From contig CAVVKQ010000002.1 of the NCBI GenBank assembly GCA_963748985.1, forward strand, positions 1 to 64,000: 64,000 nucleotides of DNA, read 5' to 3'. Of the stretch, positions 23,955 through 31,455 are shown piece by piece. The DNA comes from RPQJ01 sp963748985 (GTDB lineage Bacteria > Pseudomonadota > Gammaproteobacteria > Steroidobacterales > Steroidobacteraceae). Within the stretch, counting starts at the first letter, position 1, and the number at the start of each line of letters is the position of its first letter. The translations under genes and the position numbers were made by a program. Under the pieces are notes generated by a model. The model was given only the letters and a program-made list of their open reading frames with translations. It had not been told where the DNA came from and searched no databases.

Positions 23955-24619
23955 CAGAGTTCGTAACGCAGTGTCCGACCGCCCGGCGTCGGCGCCTCGA
24001 GGGCGACCCAGCGGCCGTCGGCATACCAGAGATCGATCTGCAGGTTGGGGGCCGACAACCGATGGCGAGTCGCCGCGACGGTGCGTCCTGCGACGCTGAC
24101 CCGCTCCGTCCCACGTTCCGCGACGCTTACCGGCAGCAACTCGCCCGTCTGCGAGTTGAGGAGACGGGTCGCGCGCAGGATGCGAGGGTCCCAGTACGCA
24201 AAGCTCATGACGCAGCCCGGCAGGCGTGCGTCCCCGGACGGACCGTCCACCACCACGGCGTCGTCGTACGCCACCGCGGCCACTTCCTCGACTCGGCCAT
24301 TGGTCTCGGTTCGGGACTCGAGTTCGTCGAGGCAGGCGCCGCGCCAGCGCTCGCGTGCGGTGTGCCGGTAGCTGTAGGCGTTAAGCAGCAGGAACCGCAC
24401 ATCGAACTGCGCGCGGCTCTCCACCTCGGTCGACGCGCCGTCCCCGCGCACGACGTAGCGGTGCCAGCCGACTTCCTTGCCGTCGAGCAGCACGCGGAAA
24501 TTCCACTCGTCGCTTGCAGCCGGCGCTGCAGGGCTCGAGAAGGCGGTCGGGGCCAGGACCAGCAGCGTGGCGAGCACCGCGAAGCCGCACAGCGGCGCGA
24601 GCAAGGTCGAGGTTTTCAT
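23954..24619 (-). CDS. Exported DUF6134-like protein
   Basis: A 221-residue exported protein with a Sec signal (residues 1-30, FAVLATLLVLAPTAFSS). The mature part is beta-rich and starts with FRVLLDGKEVGWHRYVV. A similar exported protein, annotated DUF6134, is found in photoreceptor/cfa operons in other proteobacteria. The function is unknown. There are two cysteines (ARERWRGACLDE and LPGCVMSF) that could form a disulfide. The ATG at 24619 overlaps the preceding stop by one base; the frame to 24742 lies inside the methyltransferase gene. Confidence 0.7.
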   Translation of the reverse strand: MKTSTLLAPLCGFAVLATLLVLAPTAFSSPAAPAASDEWNFRVLLDGKEVGWHRYVVRGDGASTEVESRAQFDVRFLLLNAYSYRHTARERWRGACLDELESRTETNGRVEEVAAVAYDDAVVVDGPSGDARLPGCVMSFAYWDPRILRATRLLNSQTGELLPVSVAERGTERVSVAGRTVAATRHRLSAPNLQIDLWYADGRWVALEAPTPGGRTLRYEL

Positions 24620-25677
24620 CACCCGGCGGCCTCCGTCGCGGGGCGCTCGAACAGGTAGTGGCTCACCCACCACTCCTGGCCGTCGCGGTAGCCGAAGAGC
24701 TCGGCGCAGGCCATGAAGAACACGCGCCAGCGCTGCAGCCACTGCGGCGCGGCCTGCCCGTACGTTGCAGCGAGCACATCGAGCACGGCCGCACGCCGCG
24801 CGTCCAGGTTCGCAAGCCAGGCGTTCGCCGTGCGTTCGTAATGCGTGCCGTCCCAGCGCCAGCGGGCGAGGATGCGCAGACGGTCCTGGAAGTGCAGGGC
24901 GAGGTCGTCACTCGGCATCATGCCGCCGGAGAAGAAGTGACGGCTCATCCAGTCGGACGGCCCGCCATCCACGAACGCGTACGGCGTCGAGCGATGGCAG
25001 AACACGTGCATGAGGAACCGTCCACCGGGCACGAGCCAGTCGTGCGCGCGACTGAAGAGCGTGCGCCAATTTCGCATGTGCTCGAACATCTCGACCGACA
25101 CGATGCGATCGTAGCGGCCGGGTGCGGCGAACAGGTTCATGTCGGCCGTGATCACCTGGACGTTCGTCAGGTTGCGTTGGCGCGCCTCGGATTCGATCCA
25201 GGCGCGTTGCGAGGACGAATTCGACACGGCCGTAATGCGACTGCCGCGGTAATGCGCTGCCATCCACAGCGTGAGCGAGCCCCAGCCACAGCCGAGCTCG
25301 AGGATCTCCTGGCCGTTCGCCAGTCCGGCGTGATCGCACGTTGCCGCAAGTGCGCGGGCCTCGGCCGCCTCGAGCGTCTGCGTACCTTGCGGCCACCAGG
25401 CACTGGAGTACTTGAGGTTCGGTCCCAGCGCGAGATCGAAGAAGCGCGCGGGCACTTCGTAGTGCTGCTCGTTCGCGAGTTGCGGCACGGGCGCGAGTTC
25501 GGCCACGTCCATGGCCGCGACGAAGGTTTCGGTCGCGTCCGCGGCGCGCTCGCAGTCGCCGGCCGCGATCTCGCGCAGGCGCTGCTCGCAGAGCCGGCGG
25601 ATTCCGGCGCGCACGACGGCGTCCGGGACGAAACCTTGTTCGACCCAGTCGATGGCGCGGCGGGTGGCCTGGCTCAT
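24619..25677 (-). CDS. CFA-family SAM methyltransferase
   Basis: A 352-residue class I SAM-dependent methyltransferase of the cyclopropane-synthase/mycolic-acid/coclaurine N-methyltransferase group. SAM motif ILELGCGWGSLTLWMA, acidic loop SVEMFEHMRNW, YSSAWWPQG before it, and MHVFCHRSTPYAFVDG, which is typical of the non-cyclopropanating sub-branch. It differs clearly from the true Cfa at the operon's end: it lacks YDLGNDFF and the N-terminal lipid domain. It probably methylates an unsaturated lipid or another hydrophobic acceptor. It overlaps the MerR gene stop (ATGA). Confidence 0.8.
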   Translation of the reverse strand: MSQATRRAIDWVEQGFVPDAVVRAGIRRLCEQRLREIAAGDCERAADATETFVAAMDVAELAPVPQLANEQHYEVPARFFDLALGPNLKYSSAWWPQGTQTLEAAEARALAATCDHAGLANGQEILELGCGWGSLTLWMAAHYRGSRITAVSNSSSQRAWIESEARQRNLTNVQVITADMNLFAAPGRYDRIVSVEMFEHMRNWRTLFSRAHDWLVPGGRFLMHVFCHRSTPYAFVDGGPSDWMSRHFFSGGMMPSDDLALHFQDRLRILARWRWDGTHYERTANAWLANLDARRAAVLDVLAATYGQAAPQWLQRWRVFFMACAELFGYRDGQEWWVSHYLFERPATEAAG

Positions 25678-26579
25678 GTGGCGTGCTCCTCGGAAGAAAG
25701 AGTGCTTGCGAGGAGGCGCACGCCGTCCTCCAGGTCCATGCCAAGCGGGATCGCGCCGGCGGTGGTGATGGCGCGGCGGTGCCGCACCGAGGTTGCGCCG
25801 CCGACGAAGACCGGCACCGCGACCGACGACACGAGTTCGCGCAGGTCGCGCTCGAGAACGCCGTCGTGCGGATCCACGGAGGAGGAGATCACGATGCCGT
25901 TGCCGCCCGAGCGGCGCAGGGCGATGGCCATGTCGGCGAAGGGCGTGTCCGCGCCGAGCAGCACCGGCCGGAATCCGGCGTTGCGCGCCTCGAGCGCGAA
26001 GAGCAGCAACCCCACCTCGTGCTGCTCACCCGGTGCGCAGGCGATGACGAACCGGGGGCCAGACGCGTATCGCATGCGGTATTGCAGGCGCGCGCCGAGC
26101 TTGCTGCGCAGGTAGGTGGCGAAGAAGTGCTCCTCGGCGATCGCGCCGTCGATCTCTTCCCAGCGCGCACCGAGCCTCTCAAGCAGCGGCAGTACGACGC
26201 GGCGGGTCACGTTCTCGATGGAATGCAGCGACAGCGCTTCGTCGTAGACGTCGTCGAGGTTTTGTTCGTCCAGGCCAGCGATCGCGGCCGCCATGCGGTC
26301 CTGGTAATCGGTCCAGGGGTTGCCCGTGGCGTCCGGTGAGCGCGAGGCGGTCTCGTCGTCGAGGACCTGGCGCACGCGACTCACTGGGATGCCCCGTTCG
26401 ACGAGCGCCAGCACCCGCCTGACCTCCTCGACGTTCGCGTGCGTGTAGAGCCGATGACCGGACGGGGTGCGCACCGGGCGCAGCAAGCCATAACGGCGCT
26501 CCCAGGCGCGCAGCGTGCCGGTACTGACGCCGGTCAGGGCAGATACGGTGCGTATCGGAAACTGTTCCCGGGTGGGCAT
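25674..26579 (-). CDS. CarH/LitR-type B12-dependent photoreceptor regulator
   Basis: A 301-residue MerR-family repressor with a cobalamin-binding C-terminal half. MerR HTH at residues 8-75 (PIRTVSALTGVSTGTLRAWERRYG). The B12-cap helix bundle carries W140-x9-E150-H151, matching the Wx9EH light-sensing motif of CarH (W131, E141, H142 in the Thermus protein). E185-x-H187-x-x-G190 supplies the lower cobalt ligand (CarH H177). Adenosylcobalamin keeps such proteins as DNA-binding tetramers in the dark; light breaks the Co-C bond and releases the operon. It is the first gene of the operon and would repress it. Confidence 0.9.
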   Translation of the reverse strand: MPTREQFPIRTVSALTGVSTGTLRAWERRYGLLRPVRTPSGHRLYTHANVEEVRRVLALVERGIPVSRVRQVLDDETASRSPDATGNPWTDYQDRMAAAIAGLDEQNLDDVYDEALSLHSIENVTRRVVLPLLERLGARWEEIDGAIAEEHFFATYLRSKLGARLQYRMRYASGPRFVIACAPGEQHEVGLLLFALEARNAGFRPVLLGADTPFADMAIALRRSGGNGIVISSSVDPHDGVLERDLRELVSSVAVPVFVGGATSVRHRRAITTAGAIPLGMDLEDGVRLLASTLSSEEHAT

Positions 26580-26606
26580 TGGTGGGGTGATCGGGTTACA
26601 CTAAAG

Positions 26607-26643
26607 TTATACATAAACTATACAACACGTAGAAAAAAGTCAA
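26607..26643 (-). promoter_or_regulatory. CarH-like operator and operon promoter
   Basis: Two copies of TATACA (26608-26613 and 26619-26624) are exactly 11 bases apart in direct orientation, and another TACA lies at 26597-26600. CarH tetramers are known to bind 11-bp direct repeats containing TnTACA. The minus strand also has a candidate -35 (TTTTGA/TTGACT, 26638-26645) and a -10 TATAGT (26617-26622) overlapping the repeats, which fits repression by occlusion. The site lies in the AT-rich gap 26580-26741 between the regulator and the divergent BNR gene. Confidence 0.55.
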
Positions 26644-26741
26644 AAGAAGCTAGACAAATATTGCACAACAATGAGGTGGGCTAGGGAACGGGCAGCCACT
26701 TGCTGTTGACGCTGCCCGGAAAAGTTGCAAGCTTCCCGCTC

Positions 26742-27860
26742 ATGGCAAACACACTCTGGGTGGGGACGCGCAAGGGACTTTTCGCCCTGCGTGGCAAGGA
26801 GGGTCGCCGCGACTGGAAGGTCGTCGGACCGCAGTTCCTGGGTCACGTCATTCATCACGTCGTGCAGGACCCGCGCGATCCGAAAGTCGTGCTCGTGGCA
26901 GCGAAGACCGGTCACCTGGGGCCGACCGTGTTCCGTTCGAACGACCGCGGGCGTTCATGGAAGGAAGCGAGTCAACCGCCGGCGTTCCGCAAGAGCGGTG
27001 AAGGCGAGGCGCCCAAAGCGGTCGACGCGGTGTTCTGGTTGACCGCCGGACATGCCGGCGAACGCGGCACGTGGTACGCCGGCACGTCACCGGCGGGACT
27101 TTTCCGCAGCGAGGATGCGGGTGCAACCTGGCAACCCGTCGCCGGGTTCAACGATCATCCGCTGAATGCGACGTGGATCGTCGGGCAAGGTTCGCCTATC
27201 GGCCAGCTGCTGCATTCGGTGCGCGTGGATCCGCGCGATGCCCGGCATCTCTATCTCGGTGTGTCGAGCGGCGGCGTCTTCGAATCGACCGATGCCGGCG
27301 CCGACTGGAGGCCGCTCAATGGAGGCTGTGCCGCGGACTTCATGCCGGATCCAGACCCGCAGTACGGCCATGATCCGCACTGCATCGAAGTGCATCCCAC
27401 GATGCCCGATCGGCTGTATCAGCAGAACCACTGCGGCATCTATCGTCTCGACCGGCCGGGTCAACGCTGGTCGCGTATCGGCGACGCGATGCCTCGCCGG
27501 ATCGGCGACATCGGCTTCCCCATCGTGTTGCACCCGACCGATCCGGACAAGGCGTGGGTGTTTCCGATGGACGGCACTACGGTGTGGCCGCGCACGTCGG
27601 TCGACGGCAAGCCTGCTGTCTATGCCACGGCCAACGGCGGCAAGTCGTGGCGCCGGCTCGATCGTGGCCTGCCGCGCAAGCAGGGATGGTTCACCGTTTT
27701 GCGCCAGGCGATGTGTGCAGACGACGAGGTGAAGAAACTCGGGCTGTATTTCGGCACGACCTCCGGTGAGATCTGGGCGAGCCGCAACGAAGGGTCGTCC
27801 TGGGCCTGCCTCGCGCGACACCTGCCGCAGGTGTTCTCCGTGACGTGGGGCAATGGCTAG
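26742..27860 (+). CDS. BNR/sortilin-like repeat protein
   Basis: A 372-residue beta-propeller protein with repeated BNR-type aspartate-box motifs (FRSNDRGRSWKE, FRSEDAGATWQP, FESTDAGADWRP, ATANGGKSWRR, ASRNEGSSWAC). This is five recognisable S/T-x-D/N-x-G-x-x-W repeats as in sialidases and Vps10/sortilin proteins, but without the sialidase catalytic set. It has no signal peptide, so it is cytoplasmic. Genes like this often sit before a MoaD-like carrier and a ThiF/MoeB gene, as here; the shared function is unknown. The start at 26742 (MANTLWVG) is preferred to 26700; the ribosome-binding site is weak. It overlaps the next gene by 8 bases. Confidence 0.85.
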   Translation: MANTLWVGTRKGLFALRGKEGRRDWKVVGPQFLGHVIHHVVQDPRDPKVVLVAAKTGHLGPTVFRSNDRGRSWKEASQPPAFRKSGEGEAPKAVDAVFWLTAGHAGERGTWYAGTSPAGLFRSEDAGATWQPVAGFNDHPLNATWIVGQGSPIGQLLHSVRVDPRDARHLYLGVSSGGVFESTDAGADWRPLNGGCAADFMPDPDPQYGHDPHCIEVHPTMPDRLYQQNHCGIYRLDRPGQRWSRIGDAMPRRIGDIGFPIVLHPTDPDKAWVFPMDGTTVWPRTSVDGKPAVYATANGGKSWRRLDRGLPRKQGWFTVLRQAMCADDEVKKLGLYFGTTSGEIWASRNEGSSWACLARHLPQVFSVTWGNG

Positions 27861-28155
27861 GGGCGCGCGGGTGAGCGTCAGCGAGCGAACAGTCGTCACG
27901 ACCCGCGTCGCCAGTCCGCTTCGCTCCTACACGGACGGTCGGTCGATCGTCGAGTCGCAAGGTGCAACGGTGCGTGAGGCACTCGCCGACCTCGACCAGC
28001 GCTACCCCGGCATGCGCTTTCGCATGATCGACGAGCAGGACCGCATCCGGCCCCACATCCGCCTGTACGTCAACACCGACGCGGTCGAACAGCTCGACCA
28101 TCGGATCGGCCGTGGCGACACGCTGCACCTGATCTGCGCGCTCAGCGGAGGCTGA
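27853..28155 (+). CDS. MoaD/ThiS-like sulfur carrier
   Basis: A 100-residue ubiquitin-fold sulfur carrier ending in the required Gly-Gly (ALSGG). The beta-grasp pattern is visible (ATVREALADLDQRYPG; HIRLYVN; TLHLICALSGG). The C-terminal glycine is adenylated by the adjacent MoeB-like enzyme and then made into a thiocarboxylate. The N-terminal 12 residues may be dispensable: an in-frame GTG at 27871 is an alternative start. It overlaps the BNR gene by 8 bases and is followed after one base by the activating enzyme, a clear operon. Whether it serves molybdopterin or another sulfur transfer cannot be told; no other moa genes are nearby. Confidence 0.88.
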   Translation: MARGARVSVSERTVVTTRVASPLRSYTDGRSIVESQGATVREALADLDQRYPGMRFRMIDEQDRIRPHIRLYVNTDAVEQLDHRIGRGDTLHLICALSGG

Positions 28156-28156
28156 C

Positions 28157-29323
28157 GTGACGACGCTGTCCGCTGCCGAACGCGAGCGTTACCAGCGACA
28201 CCTGAGCCTCGAGGAAGTCGGAGTTTCGGGACAGGAAAAGCTGCAGGCCGCGCGCGTGCTGGTCGTCGGTGCGGGCGGCCTCGGATCGCCGGCTGCGCTG
28301 TACCTGGCGGCGTCTGGTGTCGGCACGCTGGGCGTGGTTGATCACGATCGTGTCGATGCATCGAACCTGCAGCGTCAGGTGCTGTTCGACACAGCGAGCG
28401 TCGGGCGTCCCAAGGTCGAGGCGGCACGCGAGCGCCTGCTTGCCCTCAATCCCTGCATCGATGTGCGCGCCCACGACCTCGAGGTGCGCGCCGCGACGGT
28501 CATGGACCTGCTGCGCGGTTACGACATCGTCCTCGACGGCACCGATAGTATTCCGACGCGGTACATCGTCAACGACGCTTGCGTCCTGCTGCGCAAGCCG
28601 CTCGTGTCGGCCGCGATTCATCGCTTCGAAGGGCAGCTGATGACGTACCTGCCGGGGCATGGACCCTGCTATCGCTGCCTGTACCCGGAAGTGCCGGAAG
28701 GTTTCGTGCCGAACTGTGCCGATGCCGGGGTGCTTGGCGTGTTGCCGGGCGTGGTCGGCGCAATGCAGGCGACGGAGGCGATCAAGCTGATCGTGGGTGC
28801 AGGCAGTCCGGCCAGCGGGCGATTGCTCGTGTACGACGCGCTCGACCTGACGGTGCGCGAGTTCCGCTTCAAGCGCCGGCACGATTGTGCAGTCTGCGGC
28901 GATCACCCGACCATCGTCGCACCAACCGATCCGTCATCCGGACTGTGTGATGCGACGACCCTGCGGGACCGCGTTCGCCGGCTGCGACCGGCGGATTTGC
29001 AGGCCTTGCTGTGTAGCGAGCTTTCGCACGAGCGGCGTGAGTCGTCGGTACCCTGCATCGTCGACGTCCGCGAACCTCGCGAATTCGCGACCGGCCACAT
29101 TGCAGGCGCCTTGAACATTCCCGTGGCGGAGCTGGCCGAGAGATTGCATGAGATTCCGCCAGGCAGGCTGCCGGCGTTCATCTGTCGCAGCGGGGCGCGC
29201 AGTCTCATTGCGTGCAGCGTCGCCTTGCGTGGAGGGGTGGCGCAGGCAGTCAATCTCGAAGGCGGCATGCTCGCCTGGGTGGCCGAAGTCGATCCGACGC
29301 TGGTCGTCGCGGCGGCGCGATGA
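28157..29323 (+). CDS. moeB: MoeB/ThiF adenylyltransferase-rhodanese fusion
   Basis: A 388-residue E1-like enzyme. Residues about 10-255: ThiF domain with the nucleotide motif VVGAGGLGSP, the aspartate D-x-D of VVDHDRVDASNLQRQ, and zinc cysteines CYRC and CAVC. Residues about 280-385: rhodanese domain with IVDVREPREFATGHIAGA and active-site loop CRSGARS. The fusion can adenylate a carrier's C-terminal glycine and hand over sulfane sulfur itself (MoeBR/MOCS3-like). The GTG start at 28157 has GGAGG upstream, placed inside the Gly-Gly codons of the carrier gene. Confidence 0.92.
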   Translation: MTTLSAAERERYQRHLSLEEVGVSGQEKLQAARVLVVGAGGLGSPAALYLAASGVGTLGVVDHDRVDASNLQRQVLFDTASVGRPKVEAARERLLALNPCIDVRAHDLEVRAATVMDLLRGYDIVLDGTDSIPTRYIVNDACVLLRKPLVSAAIHRFEGQLMTYLPGHGPCYRCLYPEVPEGFVPNCADAGVLGVLPGVVGAMQATEAIKLIVGAGSPASGRLLVYDALDLTVREFRFKRRHDCAVCGDHPTIVAPTDPSSGLCDATTLRDRVRRLRPADLQALLCSELSHERRESSVPCIVDVREPREFATGHIAGALNIPVAELAERLHEIPPGRLPAFICRSGARSLIACSVALRGGVAQAVNLEGGMLAWVAEVDPTLVVAAAR

Positions 29324-29391
29324 GTTCCTGCGCGAGTGAAGGCGCCGGGCGTGCAAGGTTGCGGGAGCGGGGGAGCAGGGCGTAGCGGGCG

Positions 29392-31455
29392 ATGGGTGAC
29401 CGCAATCCGAAGCATCTGTGGGCGGAACTGCGGCGGCGGCGCGTGGTGCGTGCCGCGCTGTACTACATTGCTGGCGCGTGGGTTCTGGCACAGGCGTTCG
29501 ACCTGCTCCTGGATGCATTCGATGCCTCGCACTACATGCGCTTCGTCGTCGCCGGCCTCGTCCTCGGACTGCCGGTTGCCACCGTGCTCGCCTGGATGTT
29601 CGACCTGACGCCCGCTGGCATCGAGCGTACACCCGCACTGACCATCCCCACGGCCGACCCACCCGAGGACTCGATTGCTGTGCTCCCGTTTGCGAACCTG
29701 AGTAACGAGGCGGCAAACGAGTATTTCTCGGACGGCCTGGCGGAGGAGATCCGAAACCAGCTGGCGCGGGTCCAGGGATTGCGCGTGGCTGCGCGCAGCT
29801 CGTCGTTTGCGTTCAAAGGCCGACACGACGACGTGCGCGAGATCGGCCGGCGCCTGAACGTTTCCTCGGTGCTCGAGGGTGGCGTGCGCAAGCAAGCGGA
29901 TACCGTGCGCATCGATGTGCAGCTGGTGAGCGCGGTCGACGGCTACCAGGTCTGGTCGGAAACCTTCGAGCGGCGGCTCGATGACATCTTCAAGCTGCAG
30001 ACCGAAGTGGCGTGCGCCGTCATCGCCGCGGTGAGGCCCCGTGCGGCTGCCGCGGAGCGGCCGCGGCTCGAACCAGCGACCCAGAGTTTCGATGCCTACA
30101 ACCTGTACCTCCTCGGACGCCACCACTTCCACAAGCGCACCGAGGCGTCGCTGCGGCGGGCGATGGACTACTTCCGGCAGGCGATCGAACGCGATCCACG
30201 CTATGCATTGGCCTATTCGGGCCTGGCCGATGCGTACACGCTGGCGAGCACCGGCTACTACGGCAACATACCCATGGGCGAATCGATCGCGAACGCCCTC
30301 CCTGCCGCCCTGCGGGCGCTGGAACTTGCTCCCGCGCTTGCGGAGGCGCACGCCTCGTTGGGTCTGATCCGTCAGAACCAGCGTGACTATGCAGCCGCCG
30401 AGCAGTCGCTCGCGCAGGCCATCGGGCTGAACGCGAGCTACACCATGGCATACGTCTGGCGTGGCCTGGTGCTGACGTCTGAGGGCCGATACCGCGAAGC
30501 CGCCGCGCACATGCGCGATGCCTTCCGGCTCGATCCGCTGTCGCCGATCATCAACACCAATGTCGGTTTCGACGCCCTGCGTTTTGGCGATGTGACGGAA
30601 GCAGAGGCTCGTTTCGCCGCAGCAATGGAGATCGACCCGGAGTTTCAGGTCCCGTATTCGGGCATGGCGCGTTTGCACGCATCGCGCGGTTCGCTCGAGG
30701 AGGCGCTGCGCTGGTTGGACCGTGCGATCGAACGCGCGCCGACGCGGGCGTTCTATCTCTCACGCAAGGGGCTCATCCTGGCACAGCTCGGCCAGATCGA
30801 CGCCGCCACCGAGGTCGTCGAGGCAGCCTGCTGCAACCCCACCGGCAACCACTTCGAAGCCGACCTCGTGGTGGGCCTGCGCATCGTGAGCGGGAACCGC
30901 AACGCGCTCGAGTCGATCGCGAACGATACTTGTGTGTCCGCCTGGGCTCCCGCCCAGTGCGCGCAGGCGCGGATTGCAGTCAATGACCTGCCGGGGGCAC
31001 TGCAGGCGTACGCGGAGGACCCACCCGATCCCCGTGCTGCGATCAACGATCTGGTCAACGACGAATGGGTCTGGCGCCTGCCGCACGTGGTGAACTACGC
31101 TCATTTGCGTATCCTCGCCGGTGACGAAGGCGGGAGGGACGCCCTGCATGCGCTCGTCGTGCGAGCCGAGGAATTACGCGCGGACGGCATCGTGAACGCT
31201 GATGCCGTCTACCTGATTGCGAGTGCGCATGCCGTCATGGGTGAAACGGAGCGGGCGCTCGAAACCCTCGAGGAGGCGGTGATGCGCGGCTGGCGCCACG
31301 CGTGGTGGGCCCGACACGACTGGAACTGGGTCGGACTCGAGGGCAACTCTCGTTACCGGGACCTGCTCGCACGCGGTGCCGTGTCGGGTGCGCCAATGTA
31401 CCGCGCTGAAGCGTCCGTTCTGAACGCGGGCTACGAAACCAGCGGTACAAAGTGA
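29392..31455 (+). CDS. TolB-like/TPR membrane protein
   Basis: A 687-residue protein with an N-terminal region containing two hydrophobic segments (residues about 19-38 and 48-68), a TolB-like N domain from about 92 (SIAVLPFANLS, YFSDGLAEEIRNQLA, VSSVLEGGVRK), and TPR-type helical repeats from about 235 to 500. Usually this architecture is coupled to an adenylate cyclase or a DNA-binding head; here neither is present, so it is a head-less member, probably a membrane-bound scaffold or sensor with the repeats on one side. Its stop codon overlaps the GTG of the ATP-grasp-like gene (GTGA), so the two are co-translated. Confidence 0.8.
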   Translation: MGDRNPKHLWAELRRRRVVRAALYYIAGAWVLAQAFDLLLDAFDASHYMRFVVAGLVLGLPVATVLAWMFDLTPAGIERTPALTIPTADPPEDSIAVLPFANLSNEAANEYFSDGLAEEIRNQLARVQGLRVAARSSSFAFKGRHDDVREIGRRLNVSSVLEGGVRKQADTVRIDVQLVSAVDGYQVWSETFERRLDDIFKLQTEVACAVIAAVRPRAAAAERPRLEPATQSFDAYNLYLLGRHHFHKRTEASLRRAMDYFRQAIERDPRYALAYSGLADAYTLASTGYYGNIPMGESIANALPAALRALELAPALAEAHASLGLIRQNQRDYAAAEQSLAQAIGLNASYTMAYVWRGLVLTSEGRYREAAAHMRDAFRLDPLSPIINTNVGFDALRFGDVTEAEARFAAAMEIDPEFQVPYSGMARLHASRGSLEEALRWLDRAIERAPTRAFYLSRKGLILAQLGQIDAATEVVEAACCNPTGNHFEADLVVGLRIVSGNRNALESIANDTCVSAWAPAQCAQARIAVNDLPGALQAYAEDPPDPRAAINDLVNDEWVWRLPHVVNYAHLRILAGDEGGRDALHALVVRAEELRADGIVNADAVYLIASAHAVMGETERALETLEEAVMRGWRHAWWARHDWNWVGLEGNSRYRDLLARGAVSGAPMYRAEASVLNAGYETSGTK

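Noticed and set aside
22441..24114. 557-residue version of the desaturase
   Set aside because: The extra N-terminus overlaps the lipocalin gene in another frame; the GTG at 23382 has a good site and the family starts there.
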